Assembly (NCBI RefSeq): GCF_013522925.1 | Contig: NZ_JAAMQU010000016.1 | Span: forward strand, 18,759 to 82,758 | From: Pseudomonas japonica | Lineage (GTDB): Bacteria; Pseudomonadota; Gammaproteobacteria; Pseudomonadales; Pseudomonadaceae | DNA: 64,000 bases | Direction of reading: 5' to 3' | Shown here: positions 1-8,848 of the stretch, piece after piece | Layout of the letters: each line of letters starts with the position of its first letter | How positions within the stretch are numbered: the stretch's first letter is position 1 | Notes under the pieces: generated by a model | What the model was told of the DNA's origin: nothing | What the model saw: only the letters and a program-made list of their open reading frames with translations | Database searches by the model: none | Program-made: the position numbers and the translations under genes

Positions 1-385
1 GGTACCGGCGCTCGTTGTGGCCGGTCATCACGGTCATGTCTTGCAAGTGGCAATGGCCGCCTTCCTCGCACACGGGGCAGTCGTGCGGGTGGTTGGTCAT
101 CAGCCATTCGACAACACTGGCCCGGAACGCCTTGGATTCTTCATCATCGATGGAGATCCAGGTGTTGTCGGTGGCGGGTGTCATGCAGGACATGACGATG
201 CGGCCGCGCTTGTCGTTCTCGTCGTTGTACTGCTTTACCGCGCACTGGCGGCAGGCACCGACGCTTCCCAGCGCCGGGTGCCAGCAGAAGTAGGGAATGT
301 CGAGGCCGAGGGAGAGACATGCCTGTAGCAGGTTGTCCGCACCATCGACTTCGAGCGCTTTGCCGTCTACGTGGATAGTAGCCAT
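1..385 (-). CDS. nuoG: NADH-quinone oxidoreductase subunit G (N-terminal part, runs off left edge)
   Basis: First 128 residues of the large iron-sulfur subunit of complex I, which carries electrons from NuoF/NuoE toward NuoB at the cytoplasmic face of the inner membrane. The visible part is the 2Fe-2S ferredoxin-like domain with cysteines C34, C45, C48 and C67, followed by the His-Cys ligand stretch HDCPVCEEGGHC near residues 101-112. The ATG at 385 gives the standard start MATIHVDG. It is the last nuo gene in the window, 119 bp downstream of nuoF on the same strand. The remaining roughly 85% of the protein lies outside the window. Confidence 0.97.
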   Translation of the reverse strand, partial: MATIHVDGKALEVDGADNLLQACLSLGLDIPYFCWHPALGSVGACRQCAVKQYNDENDKRGRIVMSCMTPATDNTWISIDDEESKAFRASVVEWLMTNHPHDCPVCEEGGHCHLQDMTVMTGHNERRY

Positions 386-504
386 GGTTCAAAGGTCTTC
401 GTTGGCCCGGTTTCCCGGGCGTGGCTAATGGAAATCTTGTTCTGGGCCTGGCGCATCGCGTTCACAGGCCGGGGGCGAGGCCAAGCCATCGCCCCTTGCA
501 TCAA

Positions 505-1872
505 TCAGGCTCCAGCAGGGATCGGCCGTGGTTGGCCAAAGCCTGGCGCCGGGCTCGCCGCTCCCACGGGGGCCATGCCGGCTTCGAACTCTTCCCGGAA
601 GTACTTGATCGCGCTGCCCAGTGGCTCTACGGCGCCGGGGGCATGTGCACAGAAGGTCTTGCCTGGGCCCAGGAAACCTACCAGCCCCAGCAGGGTGTCG
701 ATGTCCCCCTGGGTGCCCTGGCGGTTTTCCAGTGCGCGCAGCAGCTTGACCGACCAGGGGAGGCCGTCGCGGCACGGCGTGCAGAAACCACAGGACTCAC
801 GCGCGAAGAACTCTTCCATATTGCGCAGCAGCGAGACCATGTTCACCGTGTTGTCCACGGCCATGGCCAGGCCGGTACCCATCCGCGTGCCCACCTTGGC
901 GATACCGCCGGCGTACATCTGCGCCTCGAGGTGCTCGGGCAGCAGGAAACCGGTACCGGCCCCGCCAGGCTGCCAGCACTTGAGGGTATAGCCGTCACGC
1001 ATGCCGCCGGCGTAGTCCTCGAACAGCTCCCGCGCGGTCACGCCGAAGGGCAGTTCCCACAGGCCTGGGTTCTTCACCTTGCCGGAGAAGCCCATCAGCT
1101 TGGTGCCGTGGTCTTCGCTGCCTTCACGCGCCAGGCCCTTGTACCAGTCGATGCCGTTACCAACGATCGCCGGTACGTTGCACAGGGTTTCGACGTTGTT
1201 CACGCAGGTCGGCTTGCCCCATACGCCCACGGCGGCCGGGAAGGGCGGCTTGGACCGGGGGTTGGCGCGGCGGCCTTCGAGGGAGTTGATCAGCGCGGTT
1301 TCTTCACCGCAGATGTAGCGGCCGGCACCGGTGTGCACGAACAGCTCGAAATCGAACCCGCTGCCCAGGATGTTCTTGCCCAGCAGGCCGGCGGCTTTGG
1401 CTTCTTCCACTGCGCGGTTGAGGTGGCGCGCCGCGGTGGTGTATTCGCCACGCAGGAAGATGTAGCCCCGGTACGCCTTGAGCGCGCGGGCGCTGATGAG
1501 CATGCCTTCGATCAGCAGGTGCGGCTGCTGCTCCATGAGCATGCGGTCTTTCCAGGTGTTGGGCTCCATTTCATCGGCGTTACACAACAGGTAACGGATG
1601 TTCATGGACTCGTCTTTGGGCATCAGGCCCCACTTCACTCCGGTAGGGAAGCCAGCGCCACCCCGGCCCTTGAGGCCGGAGTCTTTCACCGTTTGCACGA
1701 TCTCGTCCTGGGACATCTGTGCCAGCGCCTTGCGGGCAGCGGTGTAGCCGTCCTTGCGCTGATATTCGTCGAGCCATACCGGCTCGGCGTCGTCACGCAG
1801 GCGCCAGGTGAGCGGATGGGTTTCAGCCGCACGGGCAATCCGGTTGGCCGGGCCAAAGGAAGTGAGCGTCAT
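505..1872 (-). CDS. nuoF: NADH-quinone oxidoreductase subunit F
   Basis: 455-aa flavoprotein subunit of complex I. It binds NADH and FMN and passes electrons to the N3 4Fe-4S cluster. The sequence shows the glycine-rich nucleotide motif GRGGAGFPTG in the N-terminal third and the cluster ligands in SCGFCTPC (C361, C364, C367) with the fourth at C408. Length is normal for the family. Its ATG overlaps the nuoE stop as ATGA, so the two peripheral-arm subunits are translationally coupled. The last 20 or so residues are Pro/Ala/Gly-rich and probably not structured. Confidence 0.98.
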   Translation of the reverse strand: MTLTSFGPANRIARAAETHPLTWRLRDDAEPVWLDEYQRKDGYTAARKALAQMSQDEIVQTVKDSGLKGRGGAGFPTGVKWGLMPKDESMNIRYLLCNADEMEPNTWKDRMLMEQQPHLLIEGMLISARALKAYRGYIFLRGEYTTAARHLNRAVEEAKAAGLLGKNILGSGFDFELFVHTGAGRYICGEETALINSLEGRRANPRSKPPFPAAVGVWGKPTCVNNVETLCNVPAIVGNGIDWYKGLAREGSEDHGTKLMGFSGKVKNPGLWELPFGVTARELFEDYAGGMRDGYTLKCWQPGGAGTGFLLPEHLEAQMYAGGIAKVGTRMGTGLAMAVDNTVNMVSLLRNMEEFFARESCGFCTPCRDGLPWSVKLLRALENRQGTQGDIDTLLGLVGFLGPGKTFCAHAPGAVEPLGSAIKYFREEFEAGMAPVGAASPAPGFGQPRPIPAGA

Positions 1873-2366
1873 ACGTAGGCCTCCAGCAAGCGGCTTACAC
1901 CATCGGGCTTCACGTCGCCGAAGGTGTCGTCGTCGATCATCAGGGCCGGGGCCTTGTCACAGTTGCCCAGGCAGCACACCGGCAGCAGGGTGAAGCGACC
2001 ATCGGCGGTGGTCTGGCCCAGGCCGATGCCCAGTTCCTGTTGGATCTGCGCCACCACGGATTCGTGCCCACCGATGTAGCAGACCATGCTGTCGCACACG
2101 CGAATGATGTGACGCCCCACGGGCTGGCGGAAGATCTGGCTATAGAAGGTGGCCACGCCTTCGACGTCGCTGGCTGGAATGCCCAGGATGTCGCCAATGG
2201 CGTAGAGCGCGCCATCTGGCACCCAGCCACGTTCCTTCTGCACGATCTTCAACGCTTCGATCGACGCGGCGCGCGGGTCTTCGTAATGGTGCAACTCGTG
2301 CTCGATGGCCGAGCGCTCGGTTTCGCTGAGGACGAAACGGTCAGTCTGGATAAGCGTACTGTTCAT
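1869..2366 (-). CDS. nuoE: NADH-quinone oxidoreductase subunit E
   Basis: 165-aa thioredoxin-like 2Fe-2S subunit of complex I that sits against NuoF in the NADH-dehydrogenase module. The ligand cysteines are visible as CDSMVC and, about 36 residues later, CCLGNC. The reading frame is open far upstream, but that part is antisense-like extension inside nuoCD. The ATG at 2366 gives MNSTLIQTDRF, lies 2 bp after the nuoCD stop, and yields the usual family length. It overlaps nuoF by 4 bp. Confidence 0.97.
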   Translation of the reverse strand: MNSTLIQTDRFVLSETERSAIEHELHHYEDPRAASIEALKIVQKERGWVPDGALYAIGDILGIPASDVEGVATFYSQIFRQPVGRHIIRVCDSMVCYIGGHESVVAQIQQELGIGLGQTTADGRFTLLPVCCLGNCDKAPALMIDDDTFGDVKPDGVSRLLEAYV

Positions 2367-2368
2367 GC

Positions 2369-4153
2369 TTAGCGGTCCACATCGGCCATGACGAAGTCGA
2401 TACTGCCCAGGTACGCGATCAGGTCGGCGACCATGCTGCCACGGATCACCGAAGGGATCTGTTGCAGGTGCGGATAGCTGGGGGTACGGATACGGGTACG
2501 GTAGCTCATGGTGCCGCCGTCGCTCGTCAGGTAATAACTGTTGATACCCTTGGTCGCCTCGATCATCTGGAAGGATTCGTTGGCCGGCATCACCGGGCCC
2601 CACGAAACCTGCAGGAAGTGAGTGATCAGGGTTTCGATATGCTGCAGCGTGCGCTCTTTGGGCGGCGGCGTGGTCAAGGGGTGATCCGCCTTGTACGGGC
2701 CGGCCGGCATGTTGCGCATGCACTGCTCGATGATCCGGATGCTCTGGCGCATTTCTTCCACGCGAACCATGCAGCGGTCATAGGCATCGCCATTCACGGC
2801 AAGCGGCACCTCGAATTCGAAGTTCTCGTAGCCCGAATACGGGCGCGCCTTGCGCAGGTCGAAGTCGCAGCCGGTAGAGCGCAGGCCAGCGCCGGTAACG
2901 CCCCATTCCAGCGCCTCGCGGGTGTTGTACTGCGCCACGCCCTTGGTACGGCCGATCAGGATGCTGTTCTGAAGCGCGGCCTTGGTGTATTCATCCAGGC
3001 GCTTGGGCATCCATTCGATGAAGTCTTTGACCAGCTTTTCCCAGCCGCGGGGCAAGTCGTGCGCCACGCCGCCGATCCGATACCAGGCCGGGTGCAGGCG
3101 GAAGCCGGTGATCGCCTCGATCACGGTGTAGGCGCGCTGGCGGTCAGTGAAGGTGAAGAACACCGGGGTCATCGCACCCACGTCCTGGATATAAGTGCCC
3201 AGGAACAGCAGGTGGCTGGTGATGCGGAAGAACTCGGCCATCATGATGCGGATGGTGTTCACCCGGTCCGGCACAGTGATGCCAGCGAGTTTTTCCACGG
3301 CCAGCACGTACGGCAGGTTGTTCATCACCCCGCCGAGGTAATCGATGCGGTCGGTGTAGGGAATATAGCTGTGCCACGACTGCCGCTCGCCCATCTTCTC
3401 GGCGCCGCGGTGGTGGTAACCGATATCCGGCACGCAGTCGACGATCTCTTCACCGTCCAGCTGCAGGATGATGCGGAATGCCCCGTGGGCCGAAGGGTGG
3501 TTCGGGCCCAGGTTGAGGAACATGAAGTCTTCGTTCGCCGTGCCGCGTTTCATGCCCCAGTCTTCGGGGCGGAAGCGTGCGGCCTCTTCTTCATGGGCCT
3601 GCTTGGCCAGGCTCAGGCTGTAGGGGTCGAACTCCGTAGCCCGGGCAGGGTAGTCCTTGCGCAGCGGGTGGCCTTCCCAGGTGGGCGGCATCATGATGCG
3701 GCTCAGGTTCGGGTGGCCTTCGAAGGTAATGCCGAACATGTCCCACACTTCGCGCTCGTACCAGTTGGCATTGGGCCAGATGCTGGTGACGCTCGGGAGG
3801 TTCAGATCGCTTTCGCTCAGCGCGACCTTGAGCATTACATCGCTGTTACGCTCGATCGACATCAGGTGGTAGAACACGGTGAAGTCTGCGTCGGGCAAGC
3901 CGCGGCGCTGTGTGCGCAGGCGCTCGTCCACGCCGTGCAGGTCGTACAGCATCGAGTAGGGCTTGGGCACGCCGCGCAAGAAAGCGAGTACTTCCTTGAT
4001 TTGCGCGCGTGCCACCCACAGCACGGGCATGCCGGTGCGGGTGTGTTGGGCGGTGAAGCTGTCGGCGCCGAAGCGGTTGGTCAGTTCAACGACCACATCC
4101 TGGTCGTCAGCCTTGTAGGGCGGGATATACAGAGCGGTGTCCGCTGTTGTCAT
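2369..4153 (-). CDS. nuoC: NADH-quinone oxidoreductase subunit C/D (fused)
   Basis: 594-aa fusion of the 30-kDa (NuoC) and 49-kDa (NuoD) subunits of complex I, as is usual in gammaproteobacteria. The N-terminal ~180 residues are the NuoC domain (for example the EREVWDMFGI segment). The remainder is the NuoD domain, beginning near NLGPNHPSAHG and sharing ancestry with the large subunit of NiFe hydrogenases. NuoD forms part of the quinone pocket with NuoB. It follows nuoB after an 88-bp gap and precedes nuoE by 2 bp. Confidence 0.98.
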   Translation of the reverse strand: MTTADTALYIPPYKADDQDVVVELTNRFGADSFTAQHTRTGMPVLWVARAQIKEVLAFLRGVPKPYSMLYDLHGVDERLRTQRRGLPDADFTVFYHLMSIERNSDVMLKVALSESDLNLPSVTSIWPNANWYEREVWDMFGITFEGHPNLSRIMMPPTWEGHPLRKDYPARATEFDPYSLSLAKQAHEEEAARFRPEDWGMKRGTANEDFMFLNLGPNHPSAHGAFRIILQLDGEEIVDCVPDIGYHHRGAEKMGERQSWHSYIPYTDRIDYLGGVMNNLPYVLAVEKLAGITVPDRVNTIRIMMAEFFRITSHLLFLGTYIQDVGAMTPVFFTFTDRQRAYTVIEAITGFRLHPAWYRIGGVAHDLPRGWEKLVKDFIEWMPKRLDEYTKAALQNSILIGRTKGVAQYNTREALEWGVTGAGLRSTGCDFDLRKARPYSGYENFEFEVPLAVNGDAYDRCMVRVEEMRQSIRIIEQCMRNMPAGPYKADHPLTTPPPKERTLQHIETLITHFLQVSWGPVMPANESFQMIEATKGINSYYLTSDGGTMSYRTRIRTPSYPHLQQIPSVIRGSMVADLIAYLGSIDFVMADVDR

Positions 4154-4241
4154 GGTGTCGGTCGCTTTCGCTTTCGGTCAACGTAAAGAATGAAGGCCAG
4201 GTGCGCGCCCGGCCCGCAAGCGGGGCAGGGCGAGCCATGGA

Positions 4242-4928
4242 TCACACTTCGTCTGGGCTGCGCAGGTTGGTGACCTGGATACGCTGTTCGCGGCGCACGT
4301 CTTTCTGGGAGGGCATTTCAGCGCGGTATACGCCCTGATCGCCCACTACCCAGGACAGCGGCCGCCGCTCCTTGCCGATGGATTCCTGCAGCAGCATCAA
4401 GCCTTGCAGGAACGCTTCGGGGCGCGGCGGGCAGCCGGGCACATACACGTCCACGGGCAGGAACTTGTCCACGCCCTGTACTACGGAATAGATGTCGTAC
4501 ATGCCGCCCGAGTTGGCGCAGGCCCCCATGGAGATCACCCACTTGGGTTCCAGCATCTGTTCATACAGGCGCTGGATGATCGGTGCCATCTTGATGAAAG
4601 GCGTACCGGCAATCACCATGAAATCCGCCTGACGCGGCGATGCCCGGATTACTTCGGCACCGAAACGGGCGATATCATGAGGCGCGGTAAACGCCGTGGT
4701 CATCTCCACGTAGCAGCACGAAAGCCCGAAATTGTAAGGCCACAGGGAGTTCTTGCGGCCCCAGTTGACCGCACCGCTCAGCACATCTTCGAGCTTGCCC
4801 ATGAAGACACTGCGGTGCACCTGATCCTCGAGCATCTTGTCATCGACGATGCCTTGTTTGCCCAAGGGGTAGCGCTGTTCCGGATCCTGGGGAGCATCCG
4901 GGTCGATCTTGGTAAGGTTGTATTGCAT
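4242..4928 (-). CDS. nuoB: NADH-quinone oxidoreductase subunit B
   Basis: 228-aa subunit that carries the N2 4Fe-4S cluster, which reduces ubiquinone. All four ligands are present: the tandem C71-C72 (GLSCC), C137 (MGACA) and C166 (GCPP). I prefer the ATG at 4928 (MQYNLTK). A TTG two codons upstream would also read in frame, but GAGG sits 8 bases before this ATG. The gene starts 10 bp beyond the nuoA stop. One detail: the segment IAGTPFIKM has Pro where E. coli has Cys, but that position is not a cluster ligand. Confidence 0.97.
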   Translation of the reverse strand: MQYNLTKIDPDAPQDPEQRYPLGKQGIVDDKMLEDQVHRSVFMGKLEDVLSGAVNWGRKNSLWPYNFGLSCCYVEMTTAFTAPHDIARFGAEVIRASPRQADFMVIAGTPFIKMAPIIQRLYEQMLEPKWVISMGACANSGGMYDIYSVVQGVDKFLPVDVYVPGCPPRPEAFLQGLMLLQESIGKERRPLSWVVGDQGVYRAEMPSQKDVRREQRIQVTNLRSPDEV

Positions 4929-4938
4929 TGCCAAAGCC

Positions 4939-5352
4939 TCATTGTTTCAGCTTCGCCTGCCGCTTGAGACGACCTTCGGGCGCCCAATCGAGAGCCCCCA
5001 CTCGCCAAAGGTAGACAAGACCCGCCAACAGAATTGCTATGAAAATGAGTGCTTCGGCAAAGCCTGCCCAGCCGCTTTCGCGGACGGACACAGACCAGGC
5101 GAACAAAAAGAGGGCTTCGATATCGAAGATCACGAACAGCATCGCGACCAGATAGAATTTTGCAGACAACCGCAGGCGCGCGCTGCCAACAGGCAGCATG
5201 CCGGATTCGAAGGGGTCGTTCTTGCTTCGGCCCCAGGCCTTGCCGCCGAGCAGGCTGGAAAGGCCAAGCATGAAGGCACAAAGCCCCACTACACCCAGAA
5301 GGAAGATGGCAAAGCCCCAGTTGTGGGCGATGAGTCCTGCTGTTGGGGTCAT
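4939..5352 (-). CDS. nuoA: NADH-quinone oxidoreductase subunit A
   Basis: 137-aa membrane subunit of complex I with three predicted transmembrane helices and the conserved FYLVAMLFVIFDIEA segment in helix 2. It is the first gene of the nuo operon. The frame is open from an ATG at 5376, but the ATG at 5352 (MTPTAGLIAHNW) has AAGGA eight bases upstream and gives the family length, so I chose it. The C-terminus ends in the basic tail KRQAKLKQ, facing the cytoplasm. Confidence 0.96.
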   Translation of the reverse strand: MTPTAGLIAHNWGFAIFLLGVVGLCAFMLGLSSLLGGKAWGRSKNDPFESGMLPVGSARLRLSAKFYLVAMLFVIFDIEALFLFAWSVSVRESGWAGFAEALIFIAILLAGLVYLWRVGALDWAPEGRLKRQAKLKQ

Positions 5353-5756
5353 GCTGGCAGTCCTTAACAGAGACATAAGGCTCTGAATCGAAGTAGGGTA
5401 AAGCAGTGACGAAATGTCGCAGCCATAAGATCGGCGGATTTTATGGGCAAACCCGCAGCAAGTAAATTTGCTGCATCAAATTAATTCGTCCAATCCAATG
5501 AGTTAACGCTTTCTATCGAAGGTCTAGGGCCCGCCGTCCGGGCATTCGACCCGTTTTGTTCAATGCTGTTTCCTCCGCTGCGCAATAAACTTAAGTAAAT
5601 GATAATTAGTCGCAACTACTGTACTTGAGCCGCTGTTTGTACGCGCTGAAGTCACTATAGTCCCGGTTTCAGTTTATGCCGTTTTCATTTGGGAGCATTG
5701 ACGCAGATCATGCCTGGAGGGAAGTGCCGCGGGCGCCCCAGCACGCCTCGCGGGCA
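5353..5756. other. nuoA upstream / aceA downstream intergenic region
   Basis: About 400 bases without a gene. It should hold the nuo operon promoter on the minus strand, but I could not pick a convincing -35/-10 pair. An AT-rich stretch near 5585-5615 (AAATGATAATTAG) has weak Fur-box character only. Confidence 0.5.
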
Positions 5757-5783
5757 ATAAAAAAGCCGCCCGAAGGCGGCTTC
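5757..5783 (-). terminator. Rho-independent terminator of aceA
   Basis: On the minus strand an 8-bp stem (5763-5770 with 5775-5782, loop TTCG) is followed by a run of T. It lies 16 bp past the aceA stop. Confidence 0.9.
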
Positions 5784-5798
5784 TGTATCACACGGCTG

Positions 5799-7124
5799 TC
5801 AGTGGAACTGTTCTTCCTCGGTGGAGCCGGTGAGGGCGGTCACCGAGGAAGCGCCGCCCTGGATCACGGTGGTCATGTCATCGAAATAGCCAGTACCCAC
5901 TTCCTGCTGGTGCGCCACGAAGGTGTAACCCTTGGCAGCATCGGCGAATTCCTGCTCCTGCAGCTTCACGTAGGCGGTCATGTCGTTGCGAGCGTAGTCA
6001 TGGGCCAACTGGAACATGCCGTGCCACATGTTGTGAATGCCGGCCAAGGTGATGAACTGGTGCTTGTAACCCATGGCGGACAACTCGCGCTGGAATTTCG
6101 CAATGGTCGCGTCGTCCAGGTTCTTTTTCCAGTTGAAGGAAGGCGAGCAGTTGTACGACAGCAACTGGTCGGGGTATTCCTTCTTGATCGCTTCGGCGAA
6201 GCGACGCGCTTCGTCCAGGTCAGGTTTGGCGGTTTCACACCAGATCAGGTCGGCATATGGTGCGTAGGCCAAGCCGCGAGCGATGGCCTGGTCCAGGCCT
6301 GCGCGCACTTTATAGAAGCCTTCCGGGGTGCGGGTGCCGGTCACGAACGGCTGGTCATACGGATCGCAGTCCGAGGTCAGCAGGTCCGCCGCGTTGGCGT
6401 CGGTGCGGGCCAGGATGATGGTCGGTACGCCGGCAACGTCGGCTGCCAGACGAGCCGCTACCAGCTTCTGCACGGCTTCCTGGGTAGGCACCAGTACCTT
6501 GCCACCCATATGGCCGCATTTTTTCACCGAAGCCAGCTGATCCTCGAAGTGAACGCCGGCGGCGCCTGCCTCGATCATGTTCTTCATCAGCTCATAGGCG
6601 TTCAACACACCGCCGAAACCGGCTTCGGCATCGGCAACGATAGGCGCGAAGTAATCGATGTAGCCGTCGTCGCCCGGGTTTTTGCCGGCTTTCCATTGAA
6701 TCTGATCCGCCCGGCGGAACGAGTTGTTGATGCGTTTGACCACGGTAGGCACGGAGTCGACCGGGTACAGCGACTGGTCGGGGTACATGGACTCGGCGCT
6801 GTTGTTGTCGGCAGCGACCTGCCAGCCGGACAAATAGATCGCTTGGATACCGGCTTTTACCTGCTGCACCGCCTGGCCACCCGTAAGAGCGCCCATGCAG
6901 TTGACGAAATCTTTCTCAGGCCGGAAGGACGGGTGTGCGCCTTGGGTCACCAGCTTCCAGAGCTTCTCCGCGCCCAGTTTGGCCAAGGTGTGCTCGGGTT
7001 GGACCGAGCCACGCAGGCGGACGACATCGGCGGCGGTATAAGTGCGGGTTACCCCTTTCCAGCGTGGGTTTTCCGCCCAGTCTTTCTCAAGGGCCGCTAT
7101 TTGTTGTTCGCGTGTCAGTGCCAT
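5799..7124 (-). CDS. aceA: Isocitrate lyase
   Basis: 441-aa glyoxylate-shunt enzyme that cleaves isocitrate to succinate and glyoxylate in the cytoplasm. It competes with isocitrate dehydrogenase (idh, about 7 kb away) for substrate. The catalytic loop KKCGHMGGKVL is present with the nucleophile region at C203. The frame is open 63 bp upstream, but ATG 7124 (MALTREQQIAALE) matches the family N-terminus. A terminator follows immediately. A palindrome about 390 bp upstream (7517-7542) is a candidate operator, which would imply a long leader. Confidence 0.97.
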   Translation of the reverse strand: MALTREQQIAALEKDWAENPRWKGVTRTYTAADVVRLRGSVQPEHTLAKLGAEKLWKLVTQGAHPSFRPEKDFVNCMGALTGGQAVQQVKAGIQAIYLSGWQVAADNNSAESMYPDQSLYPVDSVPTVVKRINNSFRRADQIQWKAGKNPGDDGYIDYFAPIVADAEAGFGGVLNAYELMKNMIEAGAAGVHFEDQLASVKKCGHMGGKVLVPTQEAVQKLVAARLAADVAGVPTIILARTDANAADLLTSDCDPYDQPFVTGTRTPEGFYKVRAGLDQAIARGLAYAPYADLIWCETAKPDLDEARRFAEAIKKEYPDQLLSYNCSPSFNWKKNLDDATIAKFQRELSAMGYKHQFITLAGIHNMWHGMFQLAHDYARNDMTAYVKLQEQEFADAAKGYTFVAHQQEVGTGYFDDMTTVIQGGASSVTALTGSTEEEQFH

Positions 7125-7594
7125 GGGGTGAACCTCGTCGCATAGGTCTCGTAGGGGTGTCAGCTCCACCCGCAGGTGATACGCCAATCAGGGCAGCGGC
7201 AGGGGCCTTGGGGTGCGATGGGAAGTTTGCGAGGGGCGAACGGGCGGTTCGACGAACCAGGGCGAACTGAGCTGCGTGTAGTGTGGGGCTCAGGCCACTC
7301 CAGATCGCGCGAAACTGGCAGGGGTGCCATCAGCGCTTCCGTCCCTCGGGACAACTTCGTTCCAGTCGCAACCCCGTCGGACCGCCTTTTGGGCCGTGCT
7401 GACACAGGAACGGCCCTCGGGATGGTGAAGGCACGCGCCGGAGGCCTTGGTTCAAGGCCCCTGATTAGCGGGAGCGAGGCCATCATGCCTTCGGAGAAAT
7501 GCATCGTCAAACGTTTTGTAGTGTTTTTTTAAAGGCACTACATATTCCTGAAAATACGACTGAAGGGTCATGAAAAGGCCCTGGAGTCGGTACT
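7125..7594. other. aceA leader/promoter region
   Basis: 470 bases between aceA and the next gene. I see no protein-coding signal; open frames here lack ribosome sites and family resemblance. The right end contains the inverted repeat annotated at 7517-7542. Confidence 0.5.
7517..7542. promoter_or_regulatory. Inverted repeat TGTAGT-N14-ACTACA upstream of aceA
   Basis: Perfect 7-bp arms TGTAGTG and CACTACA separated by 12 A/T-rich bases. This resembles an operator for a dimeric regulator. From memory, TGTAGT half-sites are those of RccR, the KDPG-responsive regulator of aceA in Pseudomonas. The assignment is inference; the palindrome itself is direct observation. Confidence 0.55.
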
Positions 7595-8335
7595 TCAGGG
7601 CAGGGCATCGACCCGCACGCGCAGGGTCATGTCATCGTGGCCCTGGGTGCCGTAATACCGGGTACCGCCGCTGCGCTCGGCCTGGCTTTGCCCGTTGATC
7701 CCGGCCACGGTTATCCATTGGCCAAGCGGGCCGCTTACGCGGGTGTCGGTGCTTTGCACGTTCACCACATCCGGGCGCTCCTGGCTCATTCGGTCGTTGT
7801 TGGCGCTGATCGCCAAGTGCACGGTGTCGCCGGTTACGCTGGCCGTCACGTAAAAACCCTGGGTCACGTTGCGGTATTCGGTCTGGGTTTCAAGGCGCCC
7901 ATACCCATCGGTTTGCGCGGTGGTAAGCGGTACGCTCTGGCCTACCTGGATCAGCGCAGGGCTGCCTTCGCTGGCCTGCACTTGCTGAAGGCCGCCGGTG
8001 CGGTTGGCGGTGCCGTAACGGATTACCCGGCCATTGCCAGCGCCGCCGCCCGAGCTGTGGTTGCTGTCACTGGTATCCACGCTGATCAACAGGCGGCGCG
8101 CTGGTGCATCGATGCGCTCCATGAGGGCATTGAGCTCATCCAGCTTGCCTGGCTCGGCATTGACGACCAACTGATTGCCCAGCGCACTGACACTGCCTTG
8201 ATTGCCAAGGAAGCTGCGAATCAGCGGGAGTACATCTTCGCTGGTGCGGTAGTGCAGGTCTAGCACCTGGGTAGCGGCTTGTGTGGCCGGGGCGAGGGCC
8301 AGCAGGGCAAGGAAAAACAAAGGGCGCAGCGGCAT
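7595..8335 (-). CDS. Secretin N-domain-like exported protein
   Basis: 246 aa with a Sec signal peptide (residues 1-20, ending ATQA-A). Residues ~25-75 resemble the short N1/NolW-type domain of secretins: a beta-alpha unit ending LNALMERIDAPARRLLISV. A Ser/Gly-rich linker and a region reminiscent of the start of the secretin beta domain follow. The pore-forming C-terminal part is missing and no type II or type IV pilus genes are nearby, so it is unlikely to form a channel. It is a conserved hypothetical in this family. A periplasmic or outer-membrane accessory role is plausible but unproven. Confidence 0.75.
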   Translation of the reverse strand: MPLRPLFFLALLALAPATQAATQVLDLHYRTSEDVLPLIRSFLGNQGSVSALGNQLVVNAEPGKLDELNALMERIDAPARRLLISVDTSDSNHSSGGGAGNGRVIRYGTANRTGGLQQVQASEGSPALIQVGQSVPLTTAQTDGYGRLETQTEYRNVTQGFYVTASVTGDTVHLAISANNDRMSQERPDVVNVQSTDTRVSGPLGQWITVAGINGQSQAERSGGTRYYGTQGHDDMTLRVRVDALP

Positions 8336-8422
8336 GGCAGGTTACTCCGCAAGGTTCAGCCCTGAGTATGAACCAGGGCGGACCATGACGGAGCCCCTGC
8401 CGGGGCGTGAATCTTTCGCGGC

Positions 8423-8848
8423 CTAGGCTATGTGGCGCAGCATATCCACATGGGGCAGGCCGGCTTCGAGAAACTCTTCGCTGACCACTTCGAAGCCAAA
8501 GCGCTGGTAAAAAGCGGTGGCGTGTACCTGCGCCGTGAGTTTCAGCTCGCCGATGCCGCGCACGCTGGCCTCTGCGATCACCGCTTGCATGAGCGCATCA
8601 CCCACGTGCAAGCCACGCCAGTCCTTGAGCACTGAAAGCCGCCCTACGTAGCCGTCGGGCAGCAGGCGCGCGGTACCAATGGCGAAGTCTTCCTGCTCTG
8701 CGAGGAAGTGGATCGCGGTTTCGTCGTCCGAATCCCACTCCTGCTCGGGCGGCATGGCCTGTTCGGCCACAAAGACGCTTTCCCGAATGTGGTGGATCTT
8801 CGAATAATCTCGATGCCAATCTGCCAACCGGACGCGCAGGTCATTCAT
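8423..8848 (-). CDS. GNAT family N-acetyltransferase
   Basis: 141-aa acetyltransferase of the ElaA-like GNAT branch. The acetyl-CoA pocket is seen in the central strand GRLSVLKDWRGLHVGDALM (V-x-x-x-x-R-G-x-G/D type motif A), and a C-terminal motif reads FYQRFGFEVVSEEF. The substrate cannot be predicted. Its start overlaps the stop of the upstream YcfD-type oxygenase by 8 bp, so the two are co-translated. Confidence 0.88.
   Translation of the reverse strand: MNDLRVRLADWHRDYSKIHHIRESVFVAEQAMPPEQEWDSDDETAIHFLAEQEDFAIGTARLLPDGYVGRLSVLKDWRGLHVGDALMQAVIAEASVRGIGELKLTAQVHATAFYQRFGFEVVSEEFLEAGLPHVDMLRHIA

Noticed and set aside
4596..4620. Pro in place of Cys in the IAGTPFIKM segment of NuoB as a lost cluster ligand
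   Set aside because: The four N2 ligands (C71, C72, C137, C166) are all present. The Thermus subunit also lacks Cys at this site, so it is not a ligand.
5585..5615. Fur box upstream of nuoA
   Set aside because: AAATGATAATTAG matches the 19-bp consensus at only about 13 positions and no iron-related gene is adjacent.
7160..7510. 116-codon frame in the aceA leader (minus strand)
   Set aside because: It has no convincing ribosome site or recognisable domain, with composition typical of random GC-rich sequence.
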